This document shows positions 1-7,490 of a DNA stretch of 25,602 bases, in pieces. How positions within the stretch are numbered: position 1 is the first letter of the stretch; every line of letters begins with the position of its first letter. The stretch comes from Scatosoma sp045542595 (GTDB taxonomy: Bacteria; Bacillota; Clostridia; Christensenellales; Borkfalkiaceae), in NCBI GenBank assembly GCA_045542595.1, contig JAZQLI010000007.1, positions 1 to 25,602 on the forward strand, in the 5' to 3' direction. A model generated the notes under the pieces. It did not search any database, was not told the origin of the DNA, and saw nothing but the letters and a program-made list of their open reading frames with translations. The translations under genes and the position numbers were made by a program.

Positions 1-39
1 TATGGTATTTTTTCACTTCGCCTCGCGGACAGCTTGTAT

Positions 40-68
40 ATATTACCACTTTATTTCCCCTTTGTCAA
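40..68 (-). promoter_or_regulatory. SigA-type promoter for a gene left of the window
   Basis: On the minus strand there is TTGACA (63-68), a 17-bp spacer and TAATAT (40-45). It lies just after the ileS stop and points leftwards, so it should drive a gene outside the window. No intrinsic terminator is visible between the ileS stop and this promoter, so ileS transcripts may read into that gene. Confidence 0.6.
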
Positions 69-109
69 CTACTTTTCTTCACTTTTTTTACTTTTTTCGC
101 ACCTTTTTT

Positions 110-3100
110 TTATTTTTGTGCTTTGACAAGGGTTAACGTAACCTTTTCGCCGTTGATATCTACCGTTTTTTCATAGCCTTCGGCAGTACCTTCTTTTACT
201 TCCACTGCCAAAACGTCCGCTTTAAACGCGCCCAAGCGTAAAACTTCTTGCGCTTTACCGCTCGCTTGATAGTAGATAACAATTCTATCAGTAATTTGGA
301 AATCTGCTTCCTTACGCATTGTTTGTACTTTGGATACGATTTCTCTTTCGATACCTTCCACGATAAGTTCGTCCGTAAGCGCCGTATTTAAAGCCACCGT
401 AACGCCCCTATCGCTAGCGGAAACAAACCCCGCTTTGCTTTCGGTAAAGATTTGTAAATCTTCTTCCCTTAATACGACGTCCGCGTCGGTATCCATTACG
501 TATTCGCCGCCGCCTTGCACGGCGTCCACCACTTTCTTCGCGTCGCAATTTGCCAAGAACGCCGAAATTGCCCCGAGTTTTTTACCGTATTTTGGACCGA
601 GTGTTTTCAACTGCGGTTTGAGTTTATAAGAAATAAATTCGCTTGCGTCCGCCGCCGTTTTATATTCTTTGATATTGAGTTCGTCCAAAGCAATCGCTTT
701 CAAGCCGTCGTCGAGCGTTTGCGAACGCGTGGTAACCACGTACATTTCGGCAAGCGGCTGGCGGTTTTTCACGTTACCCGTATTACGCGCCGCTCTACCC
801 AAGTTTACGATATCGAGCACGGCGTCCATACCTTTTTCCAACGCTTCGTCCACGAGCGATTTATCGCAAACGGGGAAATTGCACAAGTGCACAGATTTTG
901 GAGCGTCTTTGAAGAAATTCGGTACAAGGTTAAGATACATTTCTTCTGCGATAAACGGCGTATACGGCGCGGTGAGTTTTGCAAACGTTACAAGAACGTT
1001 CCAAAGCACGGTGTACGCAGCCGCTTTATCTTCCGTCATTTCGCTGCCCCAGTATCTATCTCTACCGCGACGAACGTACCAGTTGGATAAAATATCCGCA
1101 AAGTCTTGCAAGGCGCGCGCGCTATCCGTAATATTATATACGGCAAGATTTTTATCCACTTGTTCCACGAGTGTATTCAGCTTGGACAAAATCCATTTAT
1201 CCATCAACGAGAGTTTGCATTTCGACAAATCGTAATCGGCAGGATTATATTGATCGATATCGGCATACAAGCAGAAGAACGCATACGTATTCCAAAGCGT
1301 ACCCATATACTTTCTTTGCGCTTCGCTTACCGCTTCGGGATAGAACCGCGACGGCAACCACGGTGCGGACGACGTATAGAAATACCAACGTACCGCGTCT
1401 GCGCCCTGTTTATCGAGTACTGTCCAAGGGTCAACGACGTTGCCCTTATGCTTACTCATCTTCACGCCGTTTTTATCGTTGACGTGCCCAAGTACGATAC
1501 AGTTTTTAAACGGTGCTTTATCAAACAACAACGTGGAGATAACGAGCAACGTATAGAACCAGCCGCGCGTTTGGTCAACCGCTTCGGAAATAAAGTCCGC
1601 AGGGAACGTTTGATGGAATAATTCTTTATTCTCAAACGGGTAGTGATACTGAGCAAACGGCATAGAACCGGAATCGAACCAGCAATCGATAACTTCGGGA
1701 GTACGACTCATCTTACCGCCGCACTTAGGGCATTTGCAGGTGAGATTATCCAAATACGGACGGTGCAATTCGATATCTTCTTTCGCGCCGCATTTTTCCG
1801 CGAGTTCTTTACGCGAGCCGATAACGTCGATTTCGCCGCAATCTTCACAAACCCAAACGGGTAAAGGCGTACCCCAATATCTATCGCGCGAAAGCCCCCA
1901 GTCGATAACGTTTTCAAGGAAGTTACCCATACGCCCTTCTTTGATGGTATCGGGCATCCAATTTACCGAACGGTTTGCCGCAATCAGTCTGTCCTTAATA
2001 GCGGTAACCTTGATAAACCAGCTGGAACGTGCATAATAGATAAGCGGTGTATCGCAACGCCAACAGAACGGATAGCTGTGCATTACTTCCAAAGGCTTCA
2101 AAAGTAAGCCCCTATTTTTCAAATCTTTAATAACTGCAGGGTCGGCAGCTTGCGCGCCTACGCCTGTGAACTCGCCGCAGCCTACGGGGAATTTCCCTTC
2201 TTCGTCGATAAGCTGTACTACGGGCAAGTTATAACGTTTACCCACCTTATAGTCGTCTTCACCGAATGCCGGCGCGATATGCACGACGCCCGTACCGTCG
2301 GAAAGCGTTACGTAGCTATCACACGTTACGTAATACGCCTTTTCGCGGAAGTTGAATTTTTCTTTCGCGAACGTATACAACGGTTCGTATTCCGTACGTT
2401 CGTATTCCGTACCCTTTTTCACGGATAATACGCGGTAGCCTTCTTCGCCTAAAACGGACGTAAGCAAGCCTTGCGCTAAAACGTACTTTTCGCCGCTTTC
2501 TTCCATTTCCACTTCGACGTAATCGAATTCAGGATTCATACAAAGCGCTACGTTGGACGGAAGCGTCCAAGGCGTCGTCGTCCAAGCGAGAATGTATTTA
2601 TTCTCTTCCCCAACCACCTTGAATTTCACAAACGCCGTCGTTTGTTTTACGTCTTTATAGCCTTGCGCTACTTCGTGCGACGAAAGTGCCGTTCCGCAAC
2701 GGGGACAGTACGGCACAATTTTATGCCCTTTATATAAAAGTCCCTTTTTGTGGATTTCTTTAAGCGCCCACCATTCCGATTCGATATAGTCGTCGTGATA
2801 GGTAACGTAAGGATTATCCATATCGCACCAGTAACCCACTCTGTCCGACATATTCTTCCATTCGCTCGTATACTGCCAAACGGATTCCTTACACTTTTTA
2901 ATGAACGGCTCGATGCCGTAGCCTTCGATTTGTGTTTTGTGTTCAAAACCGAGTTTTTTCTCTACTTCGAGTTCTACAGGCAAGCCGTGCGTATCCCAGC
3001 CTGCTTTACGTAAAACGTGGTTGCCTTTCATCGTTTTATAACGCGGCACGATATCTTTCATAACACGCGTTAAAATATGTCCGATATGCGGCTTACCGTT

Positions 3101-3256
3101 TGCCGTGGGCGGACCGTCGTAGAAAGAAAATTCCGCATTTCCTTCCGTCGCCCGCATACTCTCTTCGAAAATTTTATTCTCGTTCCAGTAATCGACGATA
3201 TTCTTTTCCCTTTCCACAAAGTTTAAAGAAGTATCCACTTTCTTATACATAGACAT
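110..3256 (-). CDS. ileS: Isoleucyl-tRNA synthetase (IleRS, eukaryote-like type)
   Basis: This class I aminoacyl-tRNA synthetase (1048 aa, cytoplasmic) charges tRNA-Ile with isoleucine using ATP and edits mischarged valine. The nucleotide-binding motif HIGH is at residues 57-60 and KMSKH at 599-603. The CP1 editing-domain signature WTTTPWTLPSN lies at about 225-235. Cysteine pairs that can bind zinc are at 184/187, 398/401, 470/473 and 509/512. The segment after DCWFDSGSMPFAQ, followed by HYPFEN, resembles the eukaryotic/type 2 IleRS and not the type 1 enzyme of E. coli; the length also fits type 2. The chosen ATG has an AGGAG about 9 nt upstream; a second ATG two codons later is less well spaced. 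The gene lies downstream of aspS behind its own promoter and a long structured leader. Confidence 0.97.
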   Translation of the reverse strand: MSMYKKVDTSLNFVEREKNIVDYWNENKIFEESMRATEGNAEFSFYDGPPTANGKPHIGHILTRVMKDIVPRYKTMKGNHVLRKAGWDTHGLPVELEVEKKLGFEHKTQIEGYGIEPFIKKCKESVWQYTSEWKNMSDRVGYWCDMDNPYVTYHDDYIESEWWALKEIHKKGLLYKGHKIVPYCPRCGTALSSHEVAQGYKDVKQTTAFVKFKVVGEENKYILAWTTTPWTLPSNVALCMNPEFDYVEVEMEESGEKYVLAQGLLTSVLGEEGYRVLSVKKGTEYERTEYEPLYTFAKEKFNFREKAYYVTCDSYVTLSDGTGVVHIAPAFGEDDYKVGKRYNLPVVQLIDEEGKFPVGCGEFTGVGAQAADPAVIKDLKNRGLLLKPLEVMHSYPFCWRCDTPLIYYARSSWFIKVTAIKDRLIAANRSVNWMPDTIKEGRMGNFLENVIDWGLSRDRYWGTPLPVWVCEDCGEIDVIGSRKELAEKCGAKEDIELHRPYLDNLTCKCPKCGGKMSRTPEVIDCWFDSGSMPFAQYHYPFENKELFHQTFPADFISEAVDQTRGWFYTLLVISTLLFDKAPFKNCIVLGHVNDKNGVKMSKHKGNVVDPWTVLDKQGADAVRWYFYTSSAPWLPSRFYPEAVSEAQRKYMGTLWNTYAFFCLYADIDQYNPADYDLSKCKLSLMDKWILSKLNTLVEQVDKNLAVYNITDSARALQDFADILSNWYVRRGRDRYWGSEMTEDKAAAYTVLWNVLVTFAKLTAPYTPFIAEEMYLNLVPNFFKDAPKSVHLCNFPVCDKSLVDEALEKGMDAVLDIVNLGRAARNTGNVKNRQPLAEMYVVTTRSQTLDDGLKAIALDELNIKEYKTAADASEFISYKLKPQLKTLGPKYGKKLGAISAFLANCDAKKVVDAVQGGGEYVMDTDADVVLREEDLQIFTESKAGFVSASDRGVTVALNTALTDELIVEGIEREIVSKVQTMRKEADFQITDRIVIYYQASGKAQEVLRLGAFKADVLAVEVKEGTAEGYEKTVDINGEKVTLTLVKAQK

Positions 3257-3531
3257 ATATTTTTTCTCCTATGCGATTTTTTACAAAATAATAAGCCGTT
3301 ATGCTTTGGAAAAAACACAACGGCTTTATAAACCACCAAAACAAACTATCATTTGCCGCCGTGGATAACGGTTGGCGAAACCGTATTTCATTACTTGCTT
3401 GCGCTTTCATAAAATCAGCTGATAAGGTGATATTTTTTACGCGCCCCTTCTTCCTTTCACCAAAACGGAATTTCTCTTTGCGGCGGCAATCGTAAAAACG
3501 TTGTCCTTTTTTAACGCTTTTCTTTTCAATT
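3257..3531 (-). promoter_or_regulatory. Long structured 5' leader of ileS, probable regulatory RNA
   Basis: The roughly 275 nt between the predicted ileS start of transcription and its ATG contain no credible gene. A perfect 9-bp long-range pairing (3481-3489 with 3353-3361, GC-rich) closes a domain of about 120 nt. Inside are a small hairpin with arms ACGGTT/AACCGT (around 3368-3386) and a GGTGA/TCACC pairing (around 3425-3460). A terminator-like hairpin follows before the ribosome binding site. Position, length and layout are those of a Firmicute aminoacyl-tRNA synthetase leader (T-box). I could not find the canonical T-box motif (AGGGUGGNACCGCG), so the class is uncertain; it may be a divergent T-box or another attenuator. 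Confidence 0.5.
3293..3326 (-). terminator. Terminator-like hairpin in the ileS leader
   Basis: Minus-strand arms AAGCCGTT (3319-3326) and AACGGCTT (3293-3300) form 8 bp around an 18-nt loop, followed by ATTATTTT. The U-tract is weak, so this may be an attenuator hairpin and not a strong terminator. An alternative pairing of TTTTGG just upstream with CCAAAG inside the loop would enclose only the 5' arm. It would exclude the hairpin, as expected for a terminator/antiterminator switch. Confidence 0.4.
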
Positions 3532-3537
3532 TTTATT

Positions 3538-3566
3538 ATTATAACGGATTTTTTTGTTTTTGTAAA
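3538..3566 (-). promoter_or_regulatory. ileS promoter
   Basis: Minus strand: TTTACA (3561-3566), a 17-bp spacer and a perfect TATAAT (3538-3543). Start of transcription is expected near 3531, giving the long ileS leader. Confidence 0.75.
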
Positions 3567-3588
3567 GCGAATTTCGCTCGTTTTACAA
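3560..3588 (-). repeat. Inverted repeat between aspS and ileS, overlapping the ileS -35 box
   Basis: The 29-bp element has arms TTGTAAA and AGCG matched by CGCT and TTTACAA, with a three-base bulge. Its 3' arm contains the TTTACA -35 box of ileS. In the aspS transcript the hairpin is followed by an A-rich stretch and not by U residues, so it does not look like a normal terminator. It may be an aspS mRNA 3'-end hairpin, an operator over the ileS promoter, or both. Confidence 0.45.
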
Positions 3589-3597
3589 GATTTTCCG

Positions 3598-4929
3598 TTA
3601 CGGGGAAACTCTGTTGATATCACGGGGGAACATCGTCGCTTCACGAACGTTTTTCGCGCCCAAAAGGTGCATCGTTAAACGTTCTAAGCCCAAGCCCAAA
3701 CCACCGTGCGGCGGCGCGCCGTATTTATGGAGCATCAAGTACGTAGCGAATTCTTCGGGTTTCATACCGAGTTTTTCCATTTTCGCAACCTGTTCGTTAT
3801 AATCGTGCACACGTTGACCGCCCGAAGTGATTTCCAAGCCCCTAAACAACAAGTCGAAAGATAACGTGTATTCGGGGTCGGCAGGGTCGTCCATTGTATA
3901 GAACGGACGTTTTTTCGACGGATAATGCGTAACGAAGATAAAATCGGAATTGAATTGTTTCTTCGCGTATTTCCCAAGCAGTTGTTCTTCTTCGGGATCG
4001 AAGTCCTTCATATCCGTAGGCTTATATTTGAACGTTTTCATAATCACTTCTTTCGCGTCCATAAACTTGATTACGGGGATTTCCGTGATTTCGGGTACGT
4101 CGATATGGAGAAGTTCCACTTCGTTTTTGTACTCCGTTTTCAAAAGGTTCATAATATATTTGAGTACGCCCGTTTCCATATTCATAATGTCTTCGAAACC
4201 GTCAATCATACCCATTTCCAAGTCCATAGAAATATACTCGTTCAAATGGCGGCTGGTATCGTGGTGTTCTGCGCGGAACACAGGCGCAATTTCAAATACT
4301 TTTTCGTACACGGCAACCATAGCCTGCTTGTAAAGCTGGGGCGATTGCGCAAGGTATACCTGTTTGCCGAAATAGTCAAGTTTGAAAACGTTCGTGCCAC
4401 CTTCCGCGCCCGCGAAATTGATTTTCGGGGAATGGATTTCAGTAAAGCCCTGCTGCGTTAAAAATTCTCTAAAGCCGCGTTGAATACCTTCTTGTAATTT
4501 GAAAATAGCGCGTTCTTTGGGGTTACGCAACGTTACGGGACGGTAATCGAGCTTGGTCGATAAATCGCAGTTGACTTGTTTTTTTGTAATAACGACGGGC
4601 GGAATATCCGCAGGGTGGGATAAAAGCTGAATGTCGTGAATTTGCAATTCGTAACGCTTACTGCCGTCTTTGGTTTCCCCTGCTACGATTTTACCCGTAA
4701 TTTTCGCGGCGCATTCTTCCTTTACGTCGTCGCTCATACGGTAAGAAGAAAAACTTTCCGCGTATACGCATTGAATGGTTTCTCTTGCCGTACGTAAAAT
4801 AACAAAAGCAAAATCGGACATCATACGAATATTGTGGATAATACCTTTTATCGTTACCACTTGATTTTCGTATTTTTCAAAATCTGCATACGATACGGTG
4901 TTGGTCTTTATTTCGCCGTTAATAAACAT
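3598..4929 (-). CDS. aspS: Aspartyl-tRNA synthetase, archaeal/short type (probably non-discriminating)
   Basis: This class II synthetase (443 aa) attaches aspartate to tRNA-Asp and, if non-discriminating, also to tRNA-Asn for later amidation by GatCAB. The N-terminal OB-fold anticodon-binding domain covers about residues 1-110. Motif 2 (FRAEHHDTSRH) begins at 218 with the catalytic Arg at 219, and motif 3 (GLGLERL) is at 411-417. Typical bacterial AspRS is about 590 aa and carries an inserted GAD domain. That insertion is absent here, as in archaeal AspRS and the second AspRS of many Clostridia. The ATG is preceded by AGAGG. Whether this is the only AspRS of the genome cannot be told from the window. 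Confidence 0.93.
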   Translation of the reverse strand: MFINGEIKTNTVSYADFEKYENQVVTIKGIIHNIRMMSDFAFVILRTARETIQCVYAESFSSYRMSDDVKEECAAKITGKIVAGETKDGSKRYELQIHDIQLLSHPADIPPVVITKKQVNCDLSTKLDYRPVTLRNPKERAIFKLQEGIQRGFREFLTQQGFTEIHSPKINFAGAEGGTNVFKLDYFGKQVYLAQSPQLYKQAMVAVYEKVFEIAPVFRAEHHDTSRHLNEYISMDLEMGMIDGFEDIMNMETGVLKYIMNLLKTEYKNEVELLHIDVPEITEIPVIKFMDAKEVIMKTFKYKPTDMKDFDPEEEQLLGKYAKKQFNSDFIFVTHYPSKKRPFYTMDDPADPEYTLSFDLLFRGLEITSGGQRVHDYNEQVAKMEKLGMKPEEFATYLMLHKYGAPPHGGLGLGLERLTMHLLGAKNVREATMFPRDINRVSP

Positions 4930-5006
4930 TTTTTACCTCTTTGCCGTAAAAAACAAATCTTTTGTTTGTTTTTACAAAATTTCTTATCTATACTATTTTA
5001 ATCCGT

Positions 5007-5035
5007 TTGACAAAAAAAAGCAAGAATTTTATAAT
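5007..5035 (+). promoter_or_regulatory. Promoter of the pyridoxal kinase gene
   Basis: TTGACA (5007-5012), a 17-bp spacer and TATAAT (5030-5035) form a full consensus promoter. Transcription would start near 5042. This rules out translation starts upstream of about 5040 and supports the ATG at 5076. Confidence 0.8.
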
Positions 5036-5075
5036 AGATTTATCAAAGTTTTTCATAAAAGGCAGGCAAAAAAAT

Positions 5076-5894
5076 ATGCGCGTATTAGCCATTAACGATA
5101 TTTCGTGCGTGGGAAGATGCTCTCTTACCGTATCCCTTCCCGTTATTTCCGCGTGCGGCGTTACTTGCGACGTATTACCTACGGCGCTTTTATCCACGCA
5201 CACGGGCGGATTTGAAAACTATACCTTTTTAGACCTTTCCACCGAAATGCAAAAAATTGTTGCGCATTGGAAGTCGTTAGGGATTCAATTCGATTTTATT
5301 TACAGCGGATATCTCGGTGATATAGGACAAATAGAAACGGTGCTTATGCTCAAAAACACGTTTTTGGCGGACGGCGGCAAATTTATCGTTGACCCCGTAA
5401 TGGGCGATAGCGGTAGATTATACGCAGGGTTTGATAAGGCATACGTGGAGAAAATGAAAACGCTTTGCAAGGCCGCGGACTACATTTTGCCCAACGTTAC
5501 CGAAGCCTGTCTTCTTGCTGATTTTCCGTATTGCTATCAAGGCGCGGATATGGGCGAGCAACTGATTAGCAAATTAAAAACGCTTTGCCCCCACCCCATT
5601 GCAACGGGTATCCCTTGCGAAGATAAAATTTCCGTGTACTATACGAACGGCAACGATATCGAGTATTATACACACGAAAACGTAGAAGGATTTTTCCACG
5701 GCGCAGGCGACGTGTTTGCTTCCGCGTTCGTAGGCGCGATAGCCAAGGGCAAAAATAACGCAGACGCTATTCGTCTTGCCGCCGATTTCACTACGGCTGC
5801 CATTCGCCGTTCGGCTATCGAAGTAAAGGACGCGAGATACGGTTTAAATTTCGAAGCGGAAATATTTCCCTTTGTAAAAAAACTCAACGGCTGA
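5076..5894 (+). CDS. pdxY: Pyridoxal/pyridoxamine kinase
   Basis: This kinase of the ribokinase superfamily (272 aa, cytoplasmic) phosphorylates pyridoxal or pyridoxamine in vitamin B6 salvage. The N-terminus (NDISCVGRCSLTVSLPV) is typical of the PdxK/PdxY group. Near residues 36-45 is the substrate-loop region LLSTHTGGF. DPVMGD is at about 106-111, and the anion-hole/catalytic GAGD is at 209-212 with the base Asp212. The open frame extends upstream to 4962, but that part lies over the promoter and is not protein-like. The ATG at 5076 has AAAGGCAGG before it and starts the conserved domain. The gene is divergent from aspS. No terminator separates it from the 6S RNA gene, so read-through is likely. 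PdxK versus PdxY specificity cannot be assigned. Confidence 0.9.
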   Translation: MRVLAINDISCVGRCSLTVSLPVISACGVTCDVLPTALLSTHTGGFENYTFLDLSTEMQKIVAHWKSLGIQFDFIYSGYLGDIGQIETVLMLKNTFLADGGKFIVDPVMGDSGRLYAGFDKAYVEKMKTLCKAADYILPNVTEACLLADFPYCYQGADMGEQLISKLKTLCPHPIATGIPCEDKISVYYTNGNDIEYYTHENVEGFFHGAGDVFASAFVGAIAKGKNNADAIRLAADFTTAAIRRSAIEVKDARYGLNFEAEIFPFVKKLNG

Positions 5895-5913
5895 ATTTTT
5901 TGCCTTCATTTCG

Positions 5914-5942
5914 TTGACATTGTATGTAAAAAACGATATAAT
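5914..5942 (+). promoter_or_regulatory. 6S RNA promoter
   Basis: Perfect TTGACA (5914-5919), a 17-bp spacer and perfect TATAAT (5937-5942). Start of transcription is expected at about 5949, exactly where the terminal stem of the 6S RNA begins. Confidence 0.85.
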
Positions 5943-5948
5943 AAAGAT

Positions 5949-6126
5949 AAATCTGCAGTGTACGGAGTCCGACGCTAAACGGAATCCACATTATATAATA
6001 GGGAGCACGTGATTCGTGGCGATAGGCAAGGTCTGTTTAACGGAAAGTCCGACGCGTCAAGATACGGCACCCACCTGCTGAAAACGCGGGTTCAACTTTC
6101 GTCGGGGTGCGGCACAGGCGGATTTA
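5949..6126 (+). ncRNA. ssrS: 6S RNA
   Basis: This regulatory RNA imitates an open promoter and binds the housekeeping RNA polymerase holoenzyme. The ends pair as a terminal stem: 5949-5956 with 6118-6125, eight pairs including one G-U. A second stem pairs CCGACG (about 5969-5974) with CGTCGG (about 6100-6105). An upper hairpin forms from GAATCCAC and GTGATTC around 5982-6013. The 3' half, with CACCCACCT then GGGTTCAA then GTGCGGC, matches the conserved 3' side of known 6S RNAs, including that of E. coli. Length (about 178 nt), consensus promoter and terminator fit a stand-alone 6S gene. The exact 3' end after processing is estimated. Confidence 0.88.
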
Positions 6127-6138
6127 CATTTGCATATA

Positions 6139-6166
6139 AAAACGGGCGACGTATCGCCCGTTTTTT
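6139..6166. terminator. Bidirectional intrinsic terminator between 6S RNA and glucokinase
   Basis: Arms 6139-6149 and 6154-6164 (AAAACGGGCGA / TCGCCCGTTTT) surround a 4-nt loop, followed by T residues on the plus strand and a shorter T-run on the minus strand. It ends the 6S transcript and also sits 16 bp after the stop of the convergent glucokinase gene. Confidence 0.9.
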
Positions 6167-6181
6167 GTTATTTACTGTTTA

Positions 6182-7153
6182 TTATTTGTTTTCTATCAAT
6201 TCCTTTGCCAAAACAAACGCGCCGTACATACCTGCCTTATTTCCAAGCTTTGCCCCCACGATTTTTAAAGGAACGATATCCATTGCCACGTAGGTACGTC
6301 TATCTACCGCTTCACGCAAGGGAGTAAATAACGCTTCGCCTTCGTTCGCCACACCGCCGCCGAGCACAATGGCTTCGGGACGTAAAATGTTTACGAAGTC
6401 CGCTATCCCTTCCGAGAGATATCCCACAAATTGTTCTATTACTTTTTTTGCCGTGGCGTCGCCGTTTTTCGCCGCACGGAACGCCGTTCTGCCGTCTACG
6501 TTTTCTATTTTCCCGTCGGCGATTTGCCACATATTACTGTTTAAATCTTCCACCATCGCACGGCGAGTTTGTAATATGAGTGCCGAAGCCGAAGCATATT
6601 TTTCATAGCAACCCTTTCTACCGCAACCGCAAAGCACTCCACCTTCGCGAATGGTGATATGCCCAAGCTCCGCACCGGCACTTTGATAGCCTTCTATCAA
6701 TTTACCGTCTACTACGATACCGCCGCCGATACCCGTACCGATGGTAATAAAAATACTGCTTTGAAATTGCGCTGTAGCACCAAAACGCGCTTCCCCAAGC
6801 GCCGCAACGTTTGCGTCGTTTGCCACTACTACGGGCTTACCGGTTAAGGAAGAAAGCGTTTCCGCTAAAGGCACGTTATCCCAACCGTAATTACTCCAAC
6901 GTAAGTTTACCCCCGTTTTACTGTTGACAACCCCGGGCGAACCGACACCGATTGCCGCTACGTTTTCAAAAGGCACGTCGCATTGTTTAGCAACTTCAAA
7001 AGCCAAATCGGCTAAAATTTTCATCGTACCTTCAAATCCGTCCTTTGCACTTGTTTTATGGCTGATATTATCTAAAAGCTTGCCGTCCCAAGAGAACAAA
7101 CCTGCTTTCGCGCTCATACCGCCCAAATCTATACCGACAATATATTTTTTCAT
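6182..7153 (-). CDS. glcK: ROK-family glucokinase
   Basis: This enzyme (323 aa, cytoplasmic) phosphorylates glucose, or a related hexose, with ATP. The phosphate-binding DLGG is at residues 9-12. The catalytic Asp113 lies in ANDANVA. GTGIGGG is at 139-145. The ROK zinc site is complete: His165 and Cys175, Cys177 and Cys182 in CGCGRKGCYE. Length and motifs match bacterial glucokinases of the ROK family; there is no N-terminal DNA-binding domain, so it is an enzyme and not a repressor. It is a single-gene unit with a consensus promoter, convergent with the 6S RNA gene. The ribosome binding site is G-rich (GTGGGG) and somewhat weak. Exact sugar preference is not visible. Confidence 0.9.
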   Translation of the reverse strand: MKKYIVGIDLGGMSAKAGLFSWDGKLLDNISHKTSAKDGFEGTMKILADLAFEVAKQCDVPFENVAAIGVGSPGVVNSKTGVNLRWSNYGWDNVPLAETLSSLTGKPVVVANDANVAALGEARFGATAQFQSSIFITIGTGIGGGIVVDGKLIEGYQSAGAELGHITIREGGVLCGCGRKGCYEKYASASALILQTRRAMVEDLNSNMWQIADGKIENVDGRTAFRAAKNGDATAKKVIEQFVGYLSEGIADFVNILRPEAIVLGGGVANEGEALFTPLREAVDRRTYVAMDIVPLKIVGAKLGNKAGMYGAFVLAKELIENK

Positions 7154-7183
7154 ATGAAAAACCCCACGTTAAATTACACTTTT

Positions 7184-7212
7184 ATTATACCCTATTTTTC
7201 CTGTTTAGTCAA
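7184..7212 (-). promoter_or_regulatory. Glucokinase promoter
   Basis: Minus strand: TTGACT (7207-7212), 17-bp spacer and TATAAT (7184-7189), about 30 bp before the ATG. Confidence 0.8.
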
Positions 7213-7216
7213 TAGT

Positions 7217-7249
7217 AAACGCGATATTTTACCGAAAAATATCGCGTTT
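7217..7249. repeat. Perfect 14-bp inverted repeat upstream of the glucokinase promoter
   Basis: Arms 7217-7230 and 7236-7249 (AAACGCGATATTTT and its complement) surround a 5-nt centre. It ends 4 bp upstream of the glucokinase -35 box. Neither strand has a long T-tract after the hairpin, so it may be a weak backup terminator or an operator. Confidence 0.5.
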
Positions 7250-7429
7250 GTTTCCTAAAATTTCGCTTATTAAAAAGGATTATAATTTCTCGAACGCTTC
7301 CACCGCTCCCATAAAACAAAAACAAAGGAACTTCCCTTTTTCGTCGAGTTCTTGTTTGTATTATAATACCGAATAAAAGGATAGTCGATAGCCTTTCTTT
7401 ATGGAAAAGATATCATTTTTTGGATTTAC
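7250..7429. other. Intergenic stretch without a convincing gene
   Basis: The gap between the glucokinase and kdgK genes (7154-7490) holds the two hairpins and the promoter listed separately. The rest has one curiosity: a minus-strand open frame at 7280-7360, stop to stop, of 26 codons with protein-like composition (ELDEKGKF then MGAVEAFEKL). It has no well-placed start or ribosome binding site; only a 10-codon ATG peptide is possible. It could be the tail of a decayed gene or chance. TATAAT-like sequence lies near 7361-7366 but without a good -35 box. Confidence 0.35.
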
Positions 7430-7471
7430 AAAAAACAGCGTAGAAAATACACTTTTTCTACGCTGTTTTTT
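7430..7471 (-). terminator. Strong terminator of the uronate operon
   Basis: Perfect 18-bp arms (7430-7447 and 7454-7471) with a 6-nt loop. The minus-strand transcript ends in GTTTTTTG. It begins about 20 bp after the kdgK stop and closes the left-going uxaB...kdgK gene set. Confidence 0.9.
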
Positions 7472-7490
7472 CTCTTTTACTTTTGAATTA

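Noticed and set aside
515..1235. Several plus-strand reading frames opposite ileS
   Set aside because: They lie inside the conserved IleRS gene and are antisense by-products of codon bias.
3257..3531. Firm call of a canonical T-box riboswitch
   Set aside because: Location and length fit, but the conserved T-box sequence and a clear specifier loop could not be identified by eye.
3243..3644. A 133-codon minus-strand frame between aspS and ileS
   Set aside because: It overlaps the ends of both synthetase genes, runs through the ileS promoter and has highly basic, low-complexity content; the region fits an RNA leader better.
4962..5075. N-terminal extension of the pyridoxal kinase to 4962
   Set aside because: The extension covers the consensus promoter at 5007-5035 and does not resemble the family; the ATG at 5076 starts the conserved domain.
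6009..6327. Plus-strand frames across the 6S RNA and the glucokinase 3' end
   Set aside because: They cover the structured RNA and its terminator, have no ribosome binding site and no protein-like content.
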